Origin: an uncultured Myxococcales bacterium
GTDB taxonomy: Bacteria; Myxococcota_A; Bradymonadia; UBA7976; UBA1532
Length of the DNA stretch: 46,519 bases
Assembly: GCA_903847385.1 (NCBI GenBank)
Contig: CAINDO010000456.1
Coordinates: 1-46,519 of the forward strand
Direction: 5' to 3'
Shown here piece after piece: positions 9,870-17,499 of the stretch; within the stretch, counting starts at the first letter, position 1, and the number at the start of each line of letters is the position of its first letter. The position numbers and the translations under genes are program-made. The notes under the pieces were generated by a model. The model searched no databases, was not told where the DNA came from, and was given only the letters and a program-made list of their open reading frames with translations.

Positions 9870-10802
9870 TCAGCGCAGATCGGCCGCGGCGGTCAGCCGC
9901 AGGTGGGCCATCGTCGCGTCGATGTCGTGCGTCGGACGGAAGCCGCTCGCGGCGCGGAACGGCGCGTCGTCCACCATGCAGACGTACTTCAGATGATCGA
10001 GCTCCGGCGCCGGGAAGCTCGTGAGCCGCAAGCGCCACAGCCGCTCCAGCGCGGCCTCGGCCAGGAAATGCGGAAAGTCGAGCACCTCGTGGCCGGTCAT
10101 CCGCTGCAGCGTCGAGAGCGGCACGGCGTCGCAGCCCGCGACGTTGAACACGCCCCGCACGTCGGGCGCGAGCGCGGCGCCGATGGCCTCGGCCACGTCC
10201 GTCTCGTGGATGATCTGAATCATCGGGTCGAAGCCGGCCAGCCGCGGGATGCGCTTGAGCCTCAGGTAGTTCGACGGCGCGTTCCGGACGGCGCCGACGA
10301 TGTGCACCGGGCGCAGGATGACCGTCTTCACGTCCGGGTGTTTCCAGAAGAAACTCTGCCCGCACATGTCGAGCGCGATCAGGTCCCGAATCTCGCCGAA
10401 GCGGGTGCCGCCCATGAGCGGGGCGTCTTCGGTCAGGAACTGCGGGTTCTCGGCGCGGGGCCCGTACACATTGGCGCTGCTGAGCATCACCAGCTTGGGG
10501 ATCTTGTAGCGCACGCAGTAGTCCATCACCCGCGTGGTGCCGCGGATGTTGAACGTGTGGTGGTCCTCGCTGCTCGCGCGGGGGTCGTGCATCACGTTCA
10601 GGTGCACCACCGCGTCGAAGCCGCCCGCCCGGAAGATCTCCTCGCAGCGTTGCCGCCGGATGTCGATCTGATGGAGCGTCACATCCGCGGGCTTCTCGTG
10701 GTACGGCCGGCGGTCGATGCCGACCACGGTGTGCCGGCGGTGCAGGCGCTGGGCGAGCAGGCGCCCGAAGCGACCGCTGATCCCCGTGATGGCGACGCGC
10801 AT
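9870..10802 (-). CDS. SDR-family NAD-dependent epimerase/dehydratase-like protein, without the YxxxK motif
   Basis: 310 residues; AGGAG lies about 9 bases before the ATG. A Rossmann nucleotide-binding motif (GISGRFGR) is at residues 7-14, and the extended-SDR phrase SSANVYG follows near residue 110. Where YxxxK is expected the protein reads FGEIR, so both catalytic Tyr and Lys are absent. From memory the actinobacterial GalE2/Rv0501-type proteins show a similar RD-containing segment there, so this may be a trait of the subfamily. The gene begins 11 bases after the acyltransferase gene stops, and the Rv0501-Rv0502 pair has the same partnership. A role in lipid or glycolipid modification is inferred from that pairing; the substrate is unknown. 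Confidence 0.82.
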   Translation of the reverse strand: MRVAITGISGRFGRLLAQRLHRRHTVVGIDRRPYHEKPADVTLHQIDIRRQRCEEIFRAGGFDAVVHLNVMHDPRASSEDHHTFNIRGTTRVMDYCVRYKIPKLVMLSSANVYGPRAENPQFLTEDAPLMGGTRFGEIRDLIALDMCGQSFFWKHPDVKTVILRPVHIVGAVRNAPSNYLRLKRIPRLAGFDPMIQIIHETDVAEAIGAALAPDVRGVFNVAGCDAVPLSTLQRMTGHEVLDFPHFLAEAALERLWRLRLTSFPAPELDHLKYVCMVDDAPFRAASGFRPTHDIDATMAHLRLTAAADLR

Positions 10803-10813
10803 CGGTTGGGCTC

Positions 10814-11716
10814 CTACCAGAAGATGTGCTCGCGCTCGGCCACGCCGCGGTCGAGCATGTCCTGGATGGCGGTCTTCACGGCGTTGACCTTGTCGAGCAG
10901 GCTCGACTCCTCTTCGTGCGGATCGCCGGTGAAGTACATCGGTCGCCCGAAGTGGATGCGGTAGCGCACAGGCAGCGGCAGCAGGCCCAGGGCACCGGCG
11001 AAGGGGAACAGTGGCGTGATCGGCACGGCCGGCACGGCCAGCAGGCGCGCCAGGGGCTCCAGGTTCCACAGCGCCGGGTACTGCTCCTCGGCGCCCACGA
11101 CGGCCACCGGCACGATGGGCGTGTCGTTCTCCAGCGCCAGTCGCATGAAGCCGTTGCCGAACTCCTGCAGCCTGTAGGCGCGGTCGTAGGTCTTGTTGAT
11201 GCCGCGCACGCCCTCGGGGAACACCAGCACGGCCTCGTCCTGCTGCAGCAGCGTGCGGCAGTTCTCGGGCGTGCCCAGCACCTGCCCGACCCGCGCGAAC
11301 AGGGTGCTCACGAAGGGCAGCGACGGCACCCACCGCTCGACCATGGAGCGCACCGCGCGCGGCGGCTGCCCCTCGAACAGCAGCGACGTGCCGATCATCA
11401 TGCCGTCCAGCGGGATCTGCCCGCTGTGGTTGGACACGTACAGGACGCGACCCTTGGGCATGTCCGTCAACCCGAAGGTCTGCACCCGGAAGTACTCGTG
11501 GTAGAGCCAGGCCAGGATGGGCGCCATCGGCTTGATGGCCTCGGGGTTGAAGCCGAAGTCGTCCGTGGGGCGCCCGCCCAGATCGGCCTTGAGCGAGTCG
11601 ATGCGGTCGATGATCTCGGCCTGCACCTGCCGCTCGGCCGTCAGCTTGAGCCCGCGCACGACGCGGCCCACGGCCTCGACGTTGCGCAGCGTGGCGATGG
11701 GGTTCAGCGGCGTCAT
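10814..11716 (-). CDS. PlsC-like lysophospholipid acyltransferase family protein
   Basis: 300 residues. The motif NHSGQIPLDG near residue 96 corresponds to the acyltransferase NHxxxxD block, with a longer His-to-Asp spacing like that in TMEM68/Rv0502-type members. VLVFPEGVRG near residue 163 is the FPEG block that binds the acceptor phosphate. IPVxPVAVVG-type strands follow. Enzymes of this family move acyl chains from acyl-CoA or acyl-ACP to a lysophospholipid or other alcohol at the membrane. No clear ribosome site precedes the ATG at 11714-11716. It lies 52 bases after the VF530-type gene and directly before the SDR-like gene, in one likely operon. Confidence 0.85.
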   Translation of the reverse strand: MTPLNPIATLRNVEAVGRVVRGLKLTAERQVQAEIIDRIDSLKADLGGRPTDDFGFNPEAIKPMAPILAWLYHEYFRVQTFGLTDMPKGRVLYVSNHSGQIPLDGMMIGTSLLFEGQPPRAVRSMVERWVPSLPFVSTLFARVGQVLGTPENCRTLLQQDEAVLVFPEGVRGINKTYDRAYRLQEFGNGFMRLALENDTPIVPVAVVGAEEQYPALWNLEPLARLLAVPAVPITPLFPFAGALGLLPLPVRYRIHFGRPMYFTGDPHEEESSLLDKVNAVKTAIQDMLDRGVAEREHIFW

Positions 11717-11768
11717 GCCGCGGCATTCTACGCGGCCGGCCCCGGGCCGAAACCCACGAAGTCGAAAA

Positions 11769-12008
11769 TCAGCGAGCGGCGCGGCGCTGCTCGCGCAGGT
11801 GCCACAGGTACAGCGACTCCACTTTCTCGCGCGCCCAAGGGGTCTTGCGCAGGAACTTCAGGCTCGAGGCCACACTCGGGTCGTTGGTGAAGCAGTTGAC
11901 CCGCACCATCGTCGACAGCTTCTCGAAGCCGTAGGCCTCGACGAGCTCCGTCAAGAGGCGCTCCAGGGTGATGCCGTGCAGGGGGTTCTTCGGTTGTTCC
12001 GCGGACAT
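11769..12008 (-). CDS. VF530/DUF2132 family small DNA-binding-type protein
   Basis: 79 residues from the ATG at 12006-12008; a TTG at 12038 would add ten residues but lies within the divergent promoter area. The sequence carries the family hallmarks [10 protein letters not shown] near the N-terminus, [20 protein letters not shown] in the middle and AREKVE near the end. VF530 (Vibrio fischeri) is a small helical protein classed as DNA-binding from its structure; its cellular job is unknown. A TATCGT hexamer ends eight bases before the start codon, so the message may be leaderless. The gene heads the minus-strand run towards the acyltransferase. Confidence 0.88.
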   Translation of the reverse strand: MSAEQPKNPLHGITLERLLTELVEAYGFEKLSTMVRVNCFTNDPSVASSLKFLRKTPWAREKVESLYLWHLREQRRAAR

Positions 12009-12016
12009 GGTCGCGA

Positions 12017-12022
12017 ACGATA
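12017..12022 (-). promoter_or_regulatory. -10-like hexamer TATCGT before the VF530-type gene
   Basis: TATCGT ends eight bases before ATG 12008 on the minus strand, leaving almost no room for a leader. No -35-like box is clear. The 47-base gap is shared with the divergent small gene. Confidence 0.4.
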
Positions 12023-12040
12023 CGTCCCGGCGCCGCAACG

Positions 12041-12049
12041 TGCTACGGT
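12041..12049 (+). promoter_or_regulatory. Extended -10 TGCTACGGT before the small gene at 12056
   Basis: The hexamer TACGGT, preceded by TGC, ends exactly six bases before the ATG at 12056. Transcription would begin at or next to the start codon. No Shine-Dalgarno is present. Confidence 0.45.
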
Positions 12050-12055
12050 GCGCCC

Positions 12056-12325
12056 ATGAAAACCGTGACCAACAAGACCCACGCGCCCATCCAGATCCCC
12101 CTCCCCGGCGGCAAGGTGCTCCGCCTCGGACCCGGCATGTCCGGCCAGATCCGCGATGAACACTCCGAGCACGGCCCCATCCGCAAGCTCGTCGAGGGTG
12201 GCCAGATCGCCCTCCAGGGCGCCAGCGGCGGCAACGCCAACGCCCCCGGCAAGGGCATCCTGCCCGGCGCCGACGGCCGCGGCCACGGCCCCACGAGCGT
12301 CCGCCAGAACCGCGGCGACCGGTAG
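12056..12325 (+). CDS. Small hypothetical protein
   Basis: 89 residues. It opens with [20 protein letters not shown], then [11 protein letters not shown], and finishes with a Gly/Asn/Arg-rich low-complexity tail. The N-terminal 45 residues look like a compact beta-rich domain; the tail is probably disordered. No signal peptide or membrane segment. An extended -10-like motif ends six bases before the ATG and no Shine-Dalgarno is present, which fits a leaderless message. I recognise no function. Phage-tail-like small proteins have a similar opening, but I cannot support that link. Confidence 0.6.
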   Translation: MKTVTNKTHAPIQIPLPGGKVLRLGPGMSGQIRDEHSEHGPIRKLVEGGQIALQGASGGNANAPGKGILPGADGRGHGPTSVRQNRGDR

Positions 12326-12339
12326 CTCAGGCACCCGGT

Positions 12340-14013
12340 TCAGCTTCGAGCGAACCGATCGGCGGGCCGCTTCCGGGCGCGCCGCCCCGCCACCGCGACC
12401 GCCCACACCACCACGCCCCAGGCCCCGCCGGAGCGAGGCCGCGCGCTGACGCCGCACCCGCCCGAGTCGTCGTGGCCGAGCGAGATCTTGGCCGAGCCGG
12501 CGTCGGCAGCGTCCGAGCCCACGTCCGCTTCCAGCATCCGGGCGTCGACGAGCGGGGGGGCAGCGTCCGCCTCGGGCACCGCCGCGTCCGCGACGACCGG
12601 CGCCTCGGGCGGCCCGACCAGGGAACGATGACTCGTCACCGTCCGCCGGCGGTTGCCCTGCAGCACCTCGACGCGCAGGCGGGTCGACACACCGGGCGCG
12701 GCGTCCAGCGTGCCGGTCAGCGTGAACGGATCGGCGTCGATGGTCACGCGCTCGCCGGCGACACCGTCGCGCACCCACCGCGCGTCGAAGCCCATGCCGC
12801 CCGTGATCGTCGCCCGCAGCGCGCGGGGTTCGTCTGCGGCGGGCGGCCAGAAGTCGATCATCGGGTCGTCCGGGCCGTGCAGCTTGACGACGGTGTCCCC
12901 CGCTCGGACGCCTGCGATGAGACCCTCCACGGTCAGCGACTCGGCGAACACGAGCGTCGTCGGCGCGCCGATGGGGCTGTCGAGCGCGCCCATGTCCTGC
13001 CCACCGCCGTGGTCGTCGCTCCCGCCGAGCGCCGCCGGGCATGTGTTCGCGACACACAGCGACTCCCAGAACTCGACCGCGCGGTCGTTGAACGCGCCGC
13101 CGGGTTTGAGGATGTCACCGGTGCCGATCTCGACGGCGTCGATCTGTTCCGCGGCGAGGTCGTGGGTCCACGCGCAGCCGATGCAGGCGTCGCCGAGCGC
13201 CAGCGCCGGATGATTGATGCTCACGAGCGCGCCCTGCGCGTGCACGCCCGCCGCCGTCTCCGCGATGCTGGTGTCGGGAAGGCCGATGCGGTGCTCGACG
13301 AAGGCCGTCGCGCCGATGGCGTTGAAGTGGCCGGCATAGGTCGTCACCTCGGCGCCGGGCACGAGCAGCAGCTCGGGGTGCGCCGCCTGCGTCGCTGCGT
13401 ACAGTTCCAGTTGAGACACCGTGTTGTGTTCACTCAGCATCACGAAGTCGAGCCCACGGGACTCGGCGAACACGGCCACGGCGTCCAGCATCGGGTCCGC
13501 GTCCCCGCTCTCGCGCGAGTGCACGTGAAAGTCCCCGGCGAACCACCGCGGCCCCGGCGCGACCTCGGCGGCGGGCGCGTAGGGCTGTCGCTCGGGCTGC
13601 GGTGCGAGCGTCTGGGTCTCGCGCATCGTGATCTCGACCCGGTAGCGGCCGGGCGGCTCGTTGATCTTGGCCTTGCCCACCACCACCCGCCACGTGCCTG
13701 GTGTGATGGGCCCGGGCAGGTAACTTCGCGAGGCCGCGGTCACCGCGACGACGGCGTTCTCCCTGTTGCCGCCGCCCCAGCCGCGGAAGCCCTCGGGCGC
13801 GTCCAGGCCCCAATCCAGGATGTTCGCCTCGGACAGATCGTCGTGGGCGATCTCGATCTCGGAGATCCCGGGGGGCACCTCGAAGTCGAGGAAGAAGTGG
13901 CGCACCTCGGGCGCCGACGCGGGCACGTCGCCCTCGAGCACCAACGGCGGCGGATCGGCGGCGAGCGCGGCGACGGGCAGCAGCGACAGCGTGAATGTGA
14001 TCGCCGTCCGCAT
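12340..14013 (-). CDS. Secreted PHP-domain metallohydrolase (CehA/McbA type) with a MYXO-CTERM-like tail
   Basis: 557 residues. Signal peptide MRTAITFTLSLLPVAALA, then a beta-rich N-terminal domain (about 25-165). The PHP fold follows with its metal ligands visible: GDFHVHSRESGD, LSEHNT, GAEVTTYAGHFNA, INHPAL and GGSDDHG. PHP enzymes of the CehA/McbA type hydrolyse phosphate or carbamate esters using two or three metals; the substrate here is unknown. The C-terminus has an Asp/Ala linker, then GGCGVS, a hydrophobic helix and RRARKRP, a sorting tail that would anchor it at the envelope. Its ATG shares one base with the stop of the GMC oxidoreductase (TGATG), so translation is coupled. A 6-bp inverted repeat (12336-12341 and 12352-12357) covers its stop codon. 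Confidence 0.88.
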   Translation of the reverse strand: MRTAITFTLSLLPVAALAADPPPLVLEGDVPASAPEVRHFFLDFEVPPGISEIEIAHDDLSEANILDWGLDAPEGFRGWGGGNRENAVVAVTAASRSYLPGPITPGTWRVVVGKAKINEPPGRYRVEITMRETQTLAPQPERQPYAPAAEVAPGPRWFAGDFHVHSRESGDADPMLDAVAVFAESRGLDFVMLSEHNTVSQLELYAATQAAHPELLLVPGAEVTTYAGHFNAIGATAFVEHRIGLPDTSIAETAAGVHAQGALVSINHPALALGDACIGCAWTHDLAAEQIDAVEIGTGDILKPGGAFNDRAVEFWESLCVANTCPAALGGSDDHGGGQDMGALDSPIGAPTTLVFAESLTVEGLIAGVRAGDTVVKLHGPDDPMIDFWPPAADEPRALRATITGGMGFDARWVRDGVAGERVTIDADPFTLTGTLDAAPGVSTRLRVEVLQGNRRRTVTSHRSLVGPPEAPVVADAAVPEADAAPPLVDARMLEADVGSDAADAGSAKISLGHDDSGGCGVSARPRSGGAWGVVVWAVAVAGRRARKRPADRFARS

Positions 14014-16409
14014 CAGACCAGCCGCCAGCTGCGCAGGAACTTCAGCAGATCGCCGCGCATGTCGAAGTGCACGGTGGCCTCGCCCACCCGCGCACCGTCG
14101 GCGTCGCGCACCTCGGCGGGCAGCCGGGTCATGTCCGTCAGCAGCGACGCCGGGCCGGCCAGGCGCTTCTCGCCGCCGAAGCTGTAGTGTCCGCCGTCGT
14201 CGCCGGTGAAGTCGAAGGCATAGGGCAGCGTGCGCGTGAGCAGGATGTCCATGCCCAGCGTGCCCTCCAGCGGCTGCGCGGTGGCCAGCGTCTCCGCGTC
14301 CAGCACACCCGTGATCTGCATCTCGCGCCGGCGAAGGAACCCGGGCAGCGAGGGCGCGACACAGTGCAGCGTGAACGTGAACGGACGGTCCGCCGACTCG
14401 CCGTCCCGGCGCCAGACACCGGACATCGTCTCGCGGAACTCGAAGGCGCCCGTGGGCATTGGCATGGCAGGTTCGCTCCCGCGCAGGCCGCTCGCGGCGC
14501 GGGTCAGGCGCGCGTCGAGCGCCTCCGCCGTCCGCAGCGCCAGCGCCATGATGGTCATCTGGGGGTTCACGCCGAGGCTCGACGGGATGACACTCCCATC
14601 GGCCACGTACAGGTTCTCGAGGTCGTGCGCCTCGCCCTCGGGGCCGACACACGAGCGCCGCGGGTCCGTGCCCATGCGGCAGGTGCCGAGCGGGTGGAAC
14701 GCGGCGACGTCGAAGTCGCCCGCCCGCAGCGTCAGCGACCGCAGCCGCGCCAGACCGCCAGCGTCCGAGAGCTCCTCGCAGCCCGGCACCATGGGCATCA
14801 CACGGCGCGCGCCGGCGCTCAGGAAGACCTCGGACAGGATCTCCACGCCCCGCTGCAGGCGGCGCACGTCGGCCTCGACCAGGTCGTAGTGGATGATGGG
14901 CAGGCCGCCGGGCCCGGGGAACACACGGCCGCGGCTCTCGTCCTTCACCATGAAACCGAAGGTCGCCAGCTGCGGGAAGTGTTCCATGACATCGACGAAC
15001 CGCTGCCCGACCCAGGGCACGGCCATTGCCGTCACGTCCAGCGGCGTGGACGCGCCCTCGAACATGAGCCCCTCGGCCGCCCATGTGTCGATGGCATAAC
15101 TCTGGGGGATGCCGGCGTTCATGTCGATGGTCTCGTCGAAGAGCGCCATGACCTTGGTGGCTGGATGAATCGACAGATGCCGGCCGAGCTGACCGCTGGT
15201 GCCACACAGGCCGCTGCGCCCGAGCAGCAGCGGCGTCGTGAGCGCGCCGCCGGCCACGATGACGGCGTCTGCCCGCACGCGGAAGCCGTGGCCCGAGGCG
15301 AGCGTGCCGACCACCCCCGTCGCCCGGTGGCCCCGTGTCTCGACGCGGTCGACGTGTGCACCGGTCACGAGTGTCGCGCCGCGCTTCAGCGCCTCCGGCA
15401 CGTAGCTCACGTCCGTGGAGCGTTTGGCGCCGGTGGGACACCCGAAACAACACACGCCCTGGCCATCACAGCCGGGTGCGTTGCGCGTCAGCGGGTGGTG
15501 TGACAGACCCATCGCGTCGGCGCCGCGGGCGATCACCCGGGCGACGCCGCCCAGGTACTCCCGGGGCGCGGGCTCCACGCCGAGCATGCGCTCCACACGT
15601 GTGTAATACGGGTCCAGCGAGCCCGGCGTGAACATCGTCAGGCCGTCCGTGTGATGCCAGTCGAGGAGCGTCGCCTCGGGGGCGCGATAACAGGTGCCGG
15701 AGTTGATCGTGGTGCTACCGCCGACGCCCCGACCGGCCCACACGGGGCCACCCATGTTGCCCAGCGCGAAGGTCGCCCCGCGGGCGAGATACATCTCGTG
15801 GAAGGCATCGCCGGCGCGGCCGGTGAAGTGTTCGCGCGTGCGGTACGCGCCGGCCTCGACGAGAATGACCGCCCGCCCCCGCCGGGCGAGCTCGTAGGCC
15901 GCCGCCGCGCCGCCGGCTCCGGTGCCGACCACCACGACCTCGCAGCGCAGCGAGAGCGGCCCCGTCGTCGAGGCGCCGTCCGTGACCTGGCGCATCCAGG
16001 GCCGCCGCTCGGGCTGCCGGGGCGACGCGCGGCCGTAGGGGCACCCCACGTGGGCGAACATCTCGGGGTCGTCGAAGTGCACCATCTTGAGCGGCAGCAG
16101 CACCGCCCGCACGAGCTGCCGGATGCGCGGCGACCGGCTCTGCGTCCAGCGCTCCAGCAGGCCCGCCGCCGACTGCGTGGACAGGCGCGAGAAGGGCCGC
16201 CCCGTCTGCGTCAGCGCGGCGCTCTCCATGCCCCAGAAGCCCGCCTGCAGCGCGCGATGATAGACGGTGCCGCCCTTGGTCAGGAAGGCCTCGAGGCGGT
16301 CGACCGTGGCCTCGCCGCCCGCGGGCAGGCGCTCGCCGGCCGGCAGGGCCGCGCGCGCCACGGCCACGGCGATGCGGCGTTCGTACGGGGTCAGGAGCGT
16401 CGATTGCAT
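14013..16409 (-). CDS. GMC-family FAD oxidoreductase with an extra C-terminal domain (cholesterol oxidase / long-chain alcohol oxidase-like)
   Basis: 798 residues. Residues 1-150 form a helical N-terminal domain opening with LTPYERR, as in long-chain alcohol oxidases. The FAD dinucleotide motif VVVGTGAGGAAAAYEL is at about 158-173, then GRGVGGSTTINSG, the Cys-rich CFGCPTGAKRSTD segment, HPLGTCRMG and a GSVIPSSLGVNPQMTI C-terminal FAD block. Residues about 652-798 form a separate domain starting FEFRETMSGVW, of the lipocalin/SRPBCC-like kind fused to some cholesterol-oxidase-like enzymes. The likely reaction is oxidation of a hydrophobic alcohol or sterol. Translation is coupled to the PHP hydrolase. 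A TACTTT hexamer lies seven bases before the start. Confidence 0.9.
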   Translation of the reverse strand: MQSTLLTPYERRIAVAVARAALPAGERLPAGGEATVDRLEAFLTKGGTVYHRALQAGFWGMESAALTQTGRPFSRLSTQSAAGLLERWTQSRSPRIRQLVRAVLLPLKMVHFDDPEMFAHVGCPYGRASPRQPERRPWMRQVTDGASTTGPLSLRCEVVVVGTGAGGAAAAYELARRGRAVILVEAGAYRTREHFTGRAGDAFHEMYLARGATFALGNMGGPVWAGRGVGGSTTINSGTCYRAPEATLLDWHHTDGLTMFTPGSLDPYYTRVERMLGVEPAPREYLGGVARVIARGADAMGLSHHPLTRNAPGCDGQGVCCFGCPTGAKRSTDVSYVPEALKRGATLVTGAHVDRVETRGHRATGVVGTLASGHGFRVRADAVIVAGGALTTPLLLGRSGLCGTSGQLGRHLSIHPATKVMALFDETIDMNAGIPQSYAIDTWAAEGLMFEGASTPLDVTAMAVPWVGQRFVDVMEHFPQLATFGFMVKDESRGRVFPGPGGLPIIHYDLVEADVRRLQRGVEILSEVFLSAGARRVMPMVPGCEELSDAGGLARLRSLTLRAGDFDVAAFHPLGTCRMGTDPRRSCVGPEGEAHDLENLYVADGSVIPSSLGVNPQMTIMALALRTAEALDARLTRAASGLRGSEPAMPMPTGAFEFRETMSGVWRRDGESADRPFTFTLHCVAPSLPGFLRRREMQITGVLDAETLATAQPLEGTLGMDILLTRTLPYAFDFTGDDGGHYSFGGEKRLAGPASLLTDMTRLPAEVRDADGARVGEATVHFDMRGDLLKFLRSWRLV

Positions 16410-16416
16410 CGCCGCC

Positions 16417-16422
16417 AAAGTA
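16417..16422 (-). promoter_or_regulatory. -10-like hexamer TACTTT before the GMC oxidoreductase gene
   Basis: TACTTT ends seven bases before ATG 16409 on the minus strand. It lies in the same 36-base divergent gap as the TATGCT box of the opposite gene, so the two promoters overlap. Confidence 0.42.
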
Positions 16423-16433
16423 ACGCCGGAGTG

Positions 16434-16439
16434 TATGCT
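16434..16439 (+). promoter_or_regulatory. -10-like hexamer TATGCT before the lipocalin-like gene
   Basis: TATGCT ends six bases before ATG 16446. No -35-like box at the usual spacing and no Shine-Dalgarno. Confidence 0.45.
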
Positions 16440-16445
16440 GGCGCC

Positions 16446-17441
16446 ATGAATGCGATCGCCTGGAACGGCTGCCACTTCGATCCGGCCCGGGGCGGGCACG
16501 TCGAGAGCTGGTTCTTGAAGCTCAACGACCCCGCGGGCGCCCGCGCCCTCTGGCTCAAGGCCACGATCCGCAACCCCGATGCGCGTTTCCACGCCGGCGG
16601 CCCCGTGGCCGAGAGCTGGGCCATCGCCTTCGAGCGCCGCCACCCGCCCCGCGCGGCCAAACACGTCGTCCCTTACGGACAGGCGGGTTTCAGCGCGCTC
16701 GGACTCGACCTGAGCGTCGCCGACCTGCGCTGGCGCGAGGGCCACATCTCCGGCGCGGTGGTCGGTGATCACCACGCGGTCACCTTCGACCTGAACTACA
16801 CCGATCCGGGCCCGGCCCTCGTTCCCCTGCCCTCGCGGCGCATGTACTCGGGGCCGTTCCCGAGCAGCAAGTTCGTCTCCCCGGCGCCGGACGCCCGCTT
16901 CGACGGCCACTACGCCCTCGACGGCCACCGCGTCGAGGTCACCGGCTGGCGGGGCATGCAGGGCCACAACTGGGGTCGTCGGCACGCGCATCGCTACGCC
17001 TGGGGCCACTGCAACCAGTGGAACGGCCACGACGACCTGTGGTTCGAGGGCGTGACGGCCCAAGTCAAGATGGGCCCGGTCACGGCGCCACCGCTCACGC
17101 TCCTGTGCGTGAGCCACCGGGGCGTGCGCTACCTGTTCAACACCGGCACGGATCTGCTGCTGCGGGCGCGGGGCGAGTTCGACCTGCGGCGCTGGCGCTT
17201 CCGGGCCGAGAACGGTCTCGCCACGGTCGAGGGCGAGCTCGAGGCGGACGCGCCGGACTTCGCCGGCTTGCGCTACGACAACCCGAGCGGCCCGCCGACG
17301 TTCTGCCTGAACTCCAAGATCGCCCGGGGTCGCCTGCGCCTCCACGTCCGCGGGCGGGCCCCCTTCGAGACCGAGACCCACAGCGCCGCGCTGGAGATCG
17401 GCACGCACGAGGCCCACCACGGGGTCGTGCTCGTCGCCTGA
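16446..17441 (+). CDS. Lipocalin-fold AttH/CrtC/tocopherol-cyclase-like protein
   Basis: 331 residues, no signal peptide. The segment WRGMQGHNWGRRHAHRYAW near residue 160 matches the GxxxHxWG...W pattern shared by AttH, hydroxyneurosporene hydratase (CrtC) and tocopherol cyclase-like proteins. The rest is beta-rich with repeated W/H-containing strands. Family members bind or hydrate/cyclise isoprenoid or lipid substrates. The gene is divergent from the GMC oxidoreductase with only 36 bases between start codons, so shared control and a shared lipid substrate are plausible. A TATGCT hexamer ends six bases before the ATG. Confidence 0.75.
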   Translation: MNAIAWNGCHFDPARGGHVESWFLKLNDPAGARALWLKATIRNPDARFHAGGPVAESWAIAFERRHPPRAAKHVVPYGQAGFSALGLDLSVADLRWREGHISGAVVGDHHAVTFDLNYTDPGPALVPLPSRRMYSGPFPSSKFVSPAPDARFDGHYALDGHRVEVTGWRGMQGHNWGRRHAHRYAWGHCNQWNGHDDLWFEGVTAQVKMGPVTAPPLTLLCVSHRGVRYLFNTGTDLLLRARGEFDLRRWRFRAENGLATVEGELEADAPDFAGLRYDNPSGPPTFCLNSKIARGRLRLHVRGRAPFETETHSAALEIGTHEAHHGVVLVA

Positions 17442-17464
17442 AAGTCGGCGGAAGCGTTCAAAGA

Positions 17465-17493
17465 TTGTTGCCGGGGGGGCCCGCGGCTATCCT
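17465..17493 (+). promoter_or_regulatory. Sigma-70-like promoter of the kinase gene at 17500
   Basis: -35 TTGTTG at 17465-17470, spacer 17 bases, -10 TATCCT at 17488-17493, then six bases to GTG 17500. The geometry predicts a leaderless kinase message and favours the GTG over the ATG at 17506. Confidence 0.55.
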
Positions 17494-17499
17494 CCGCCC

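Noticed and set aside
6108-10964. 1618-codon open frame on the plus strand opposite two lipoprotein genes and the SDR/acyltransferase genes
   Set aside because: It crosses four good minus-strand genes and its product is Val/Ala/Arg/His-rich noise; such frames arise in very GC-rich DNA.
12340-17420. Apparent longer proteins made by extending the PHP and GMC genes upstream
   Set aside because: The upstream residues are out-of-frame shadows; signal peptide, promoter boxes and overlap geometry fix the starts at 14013 and 16409.
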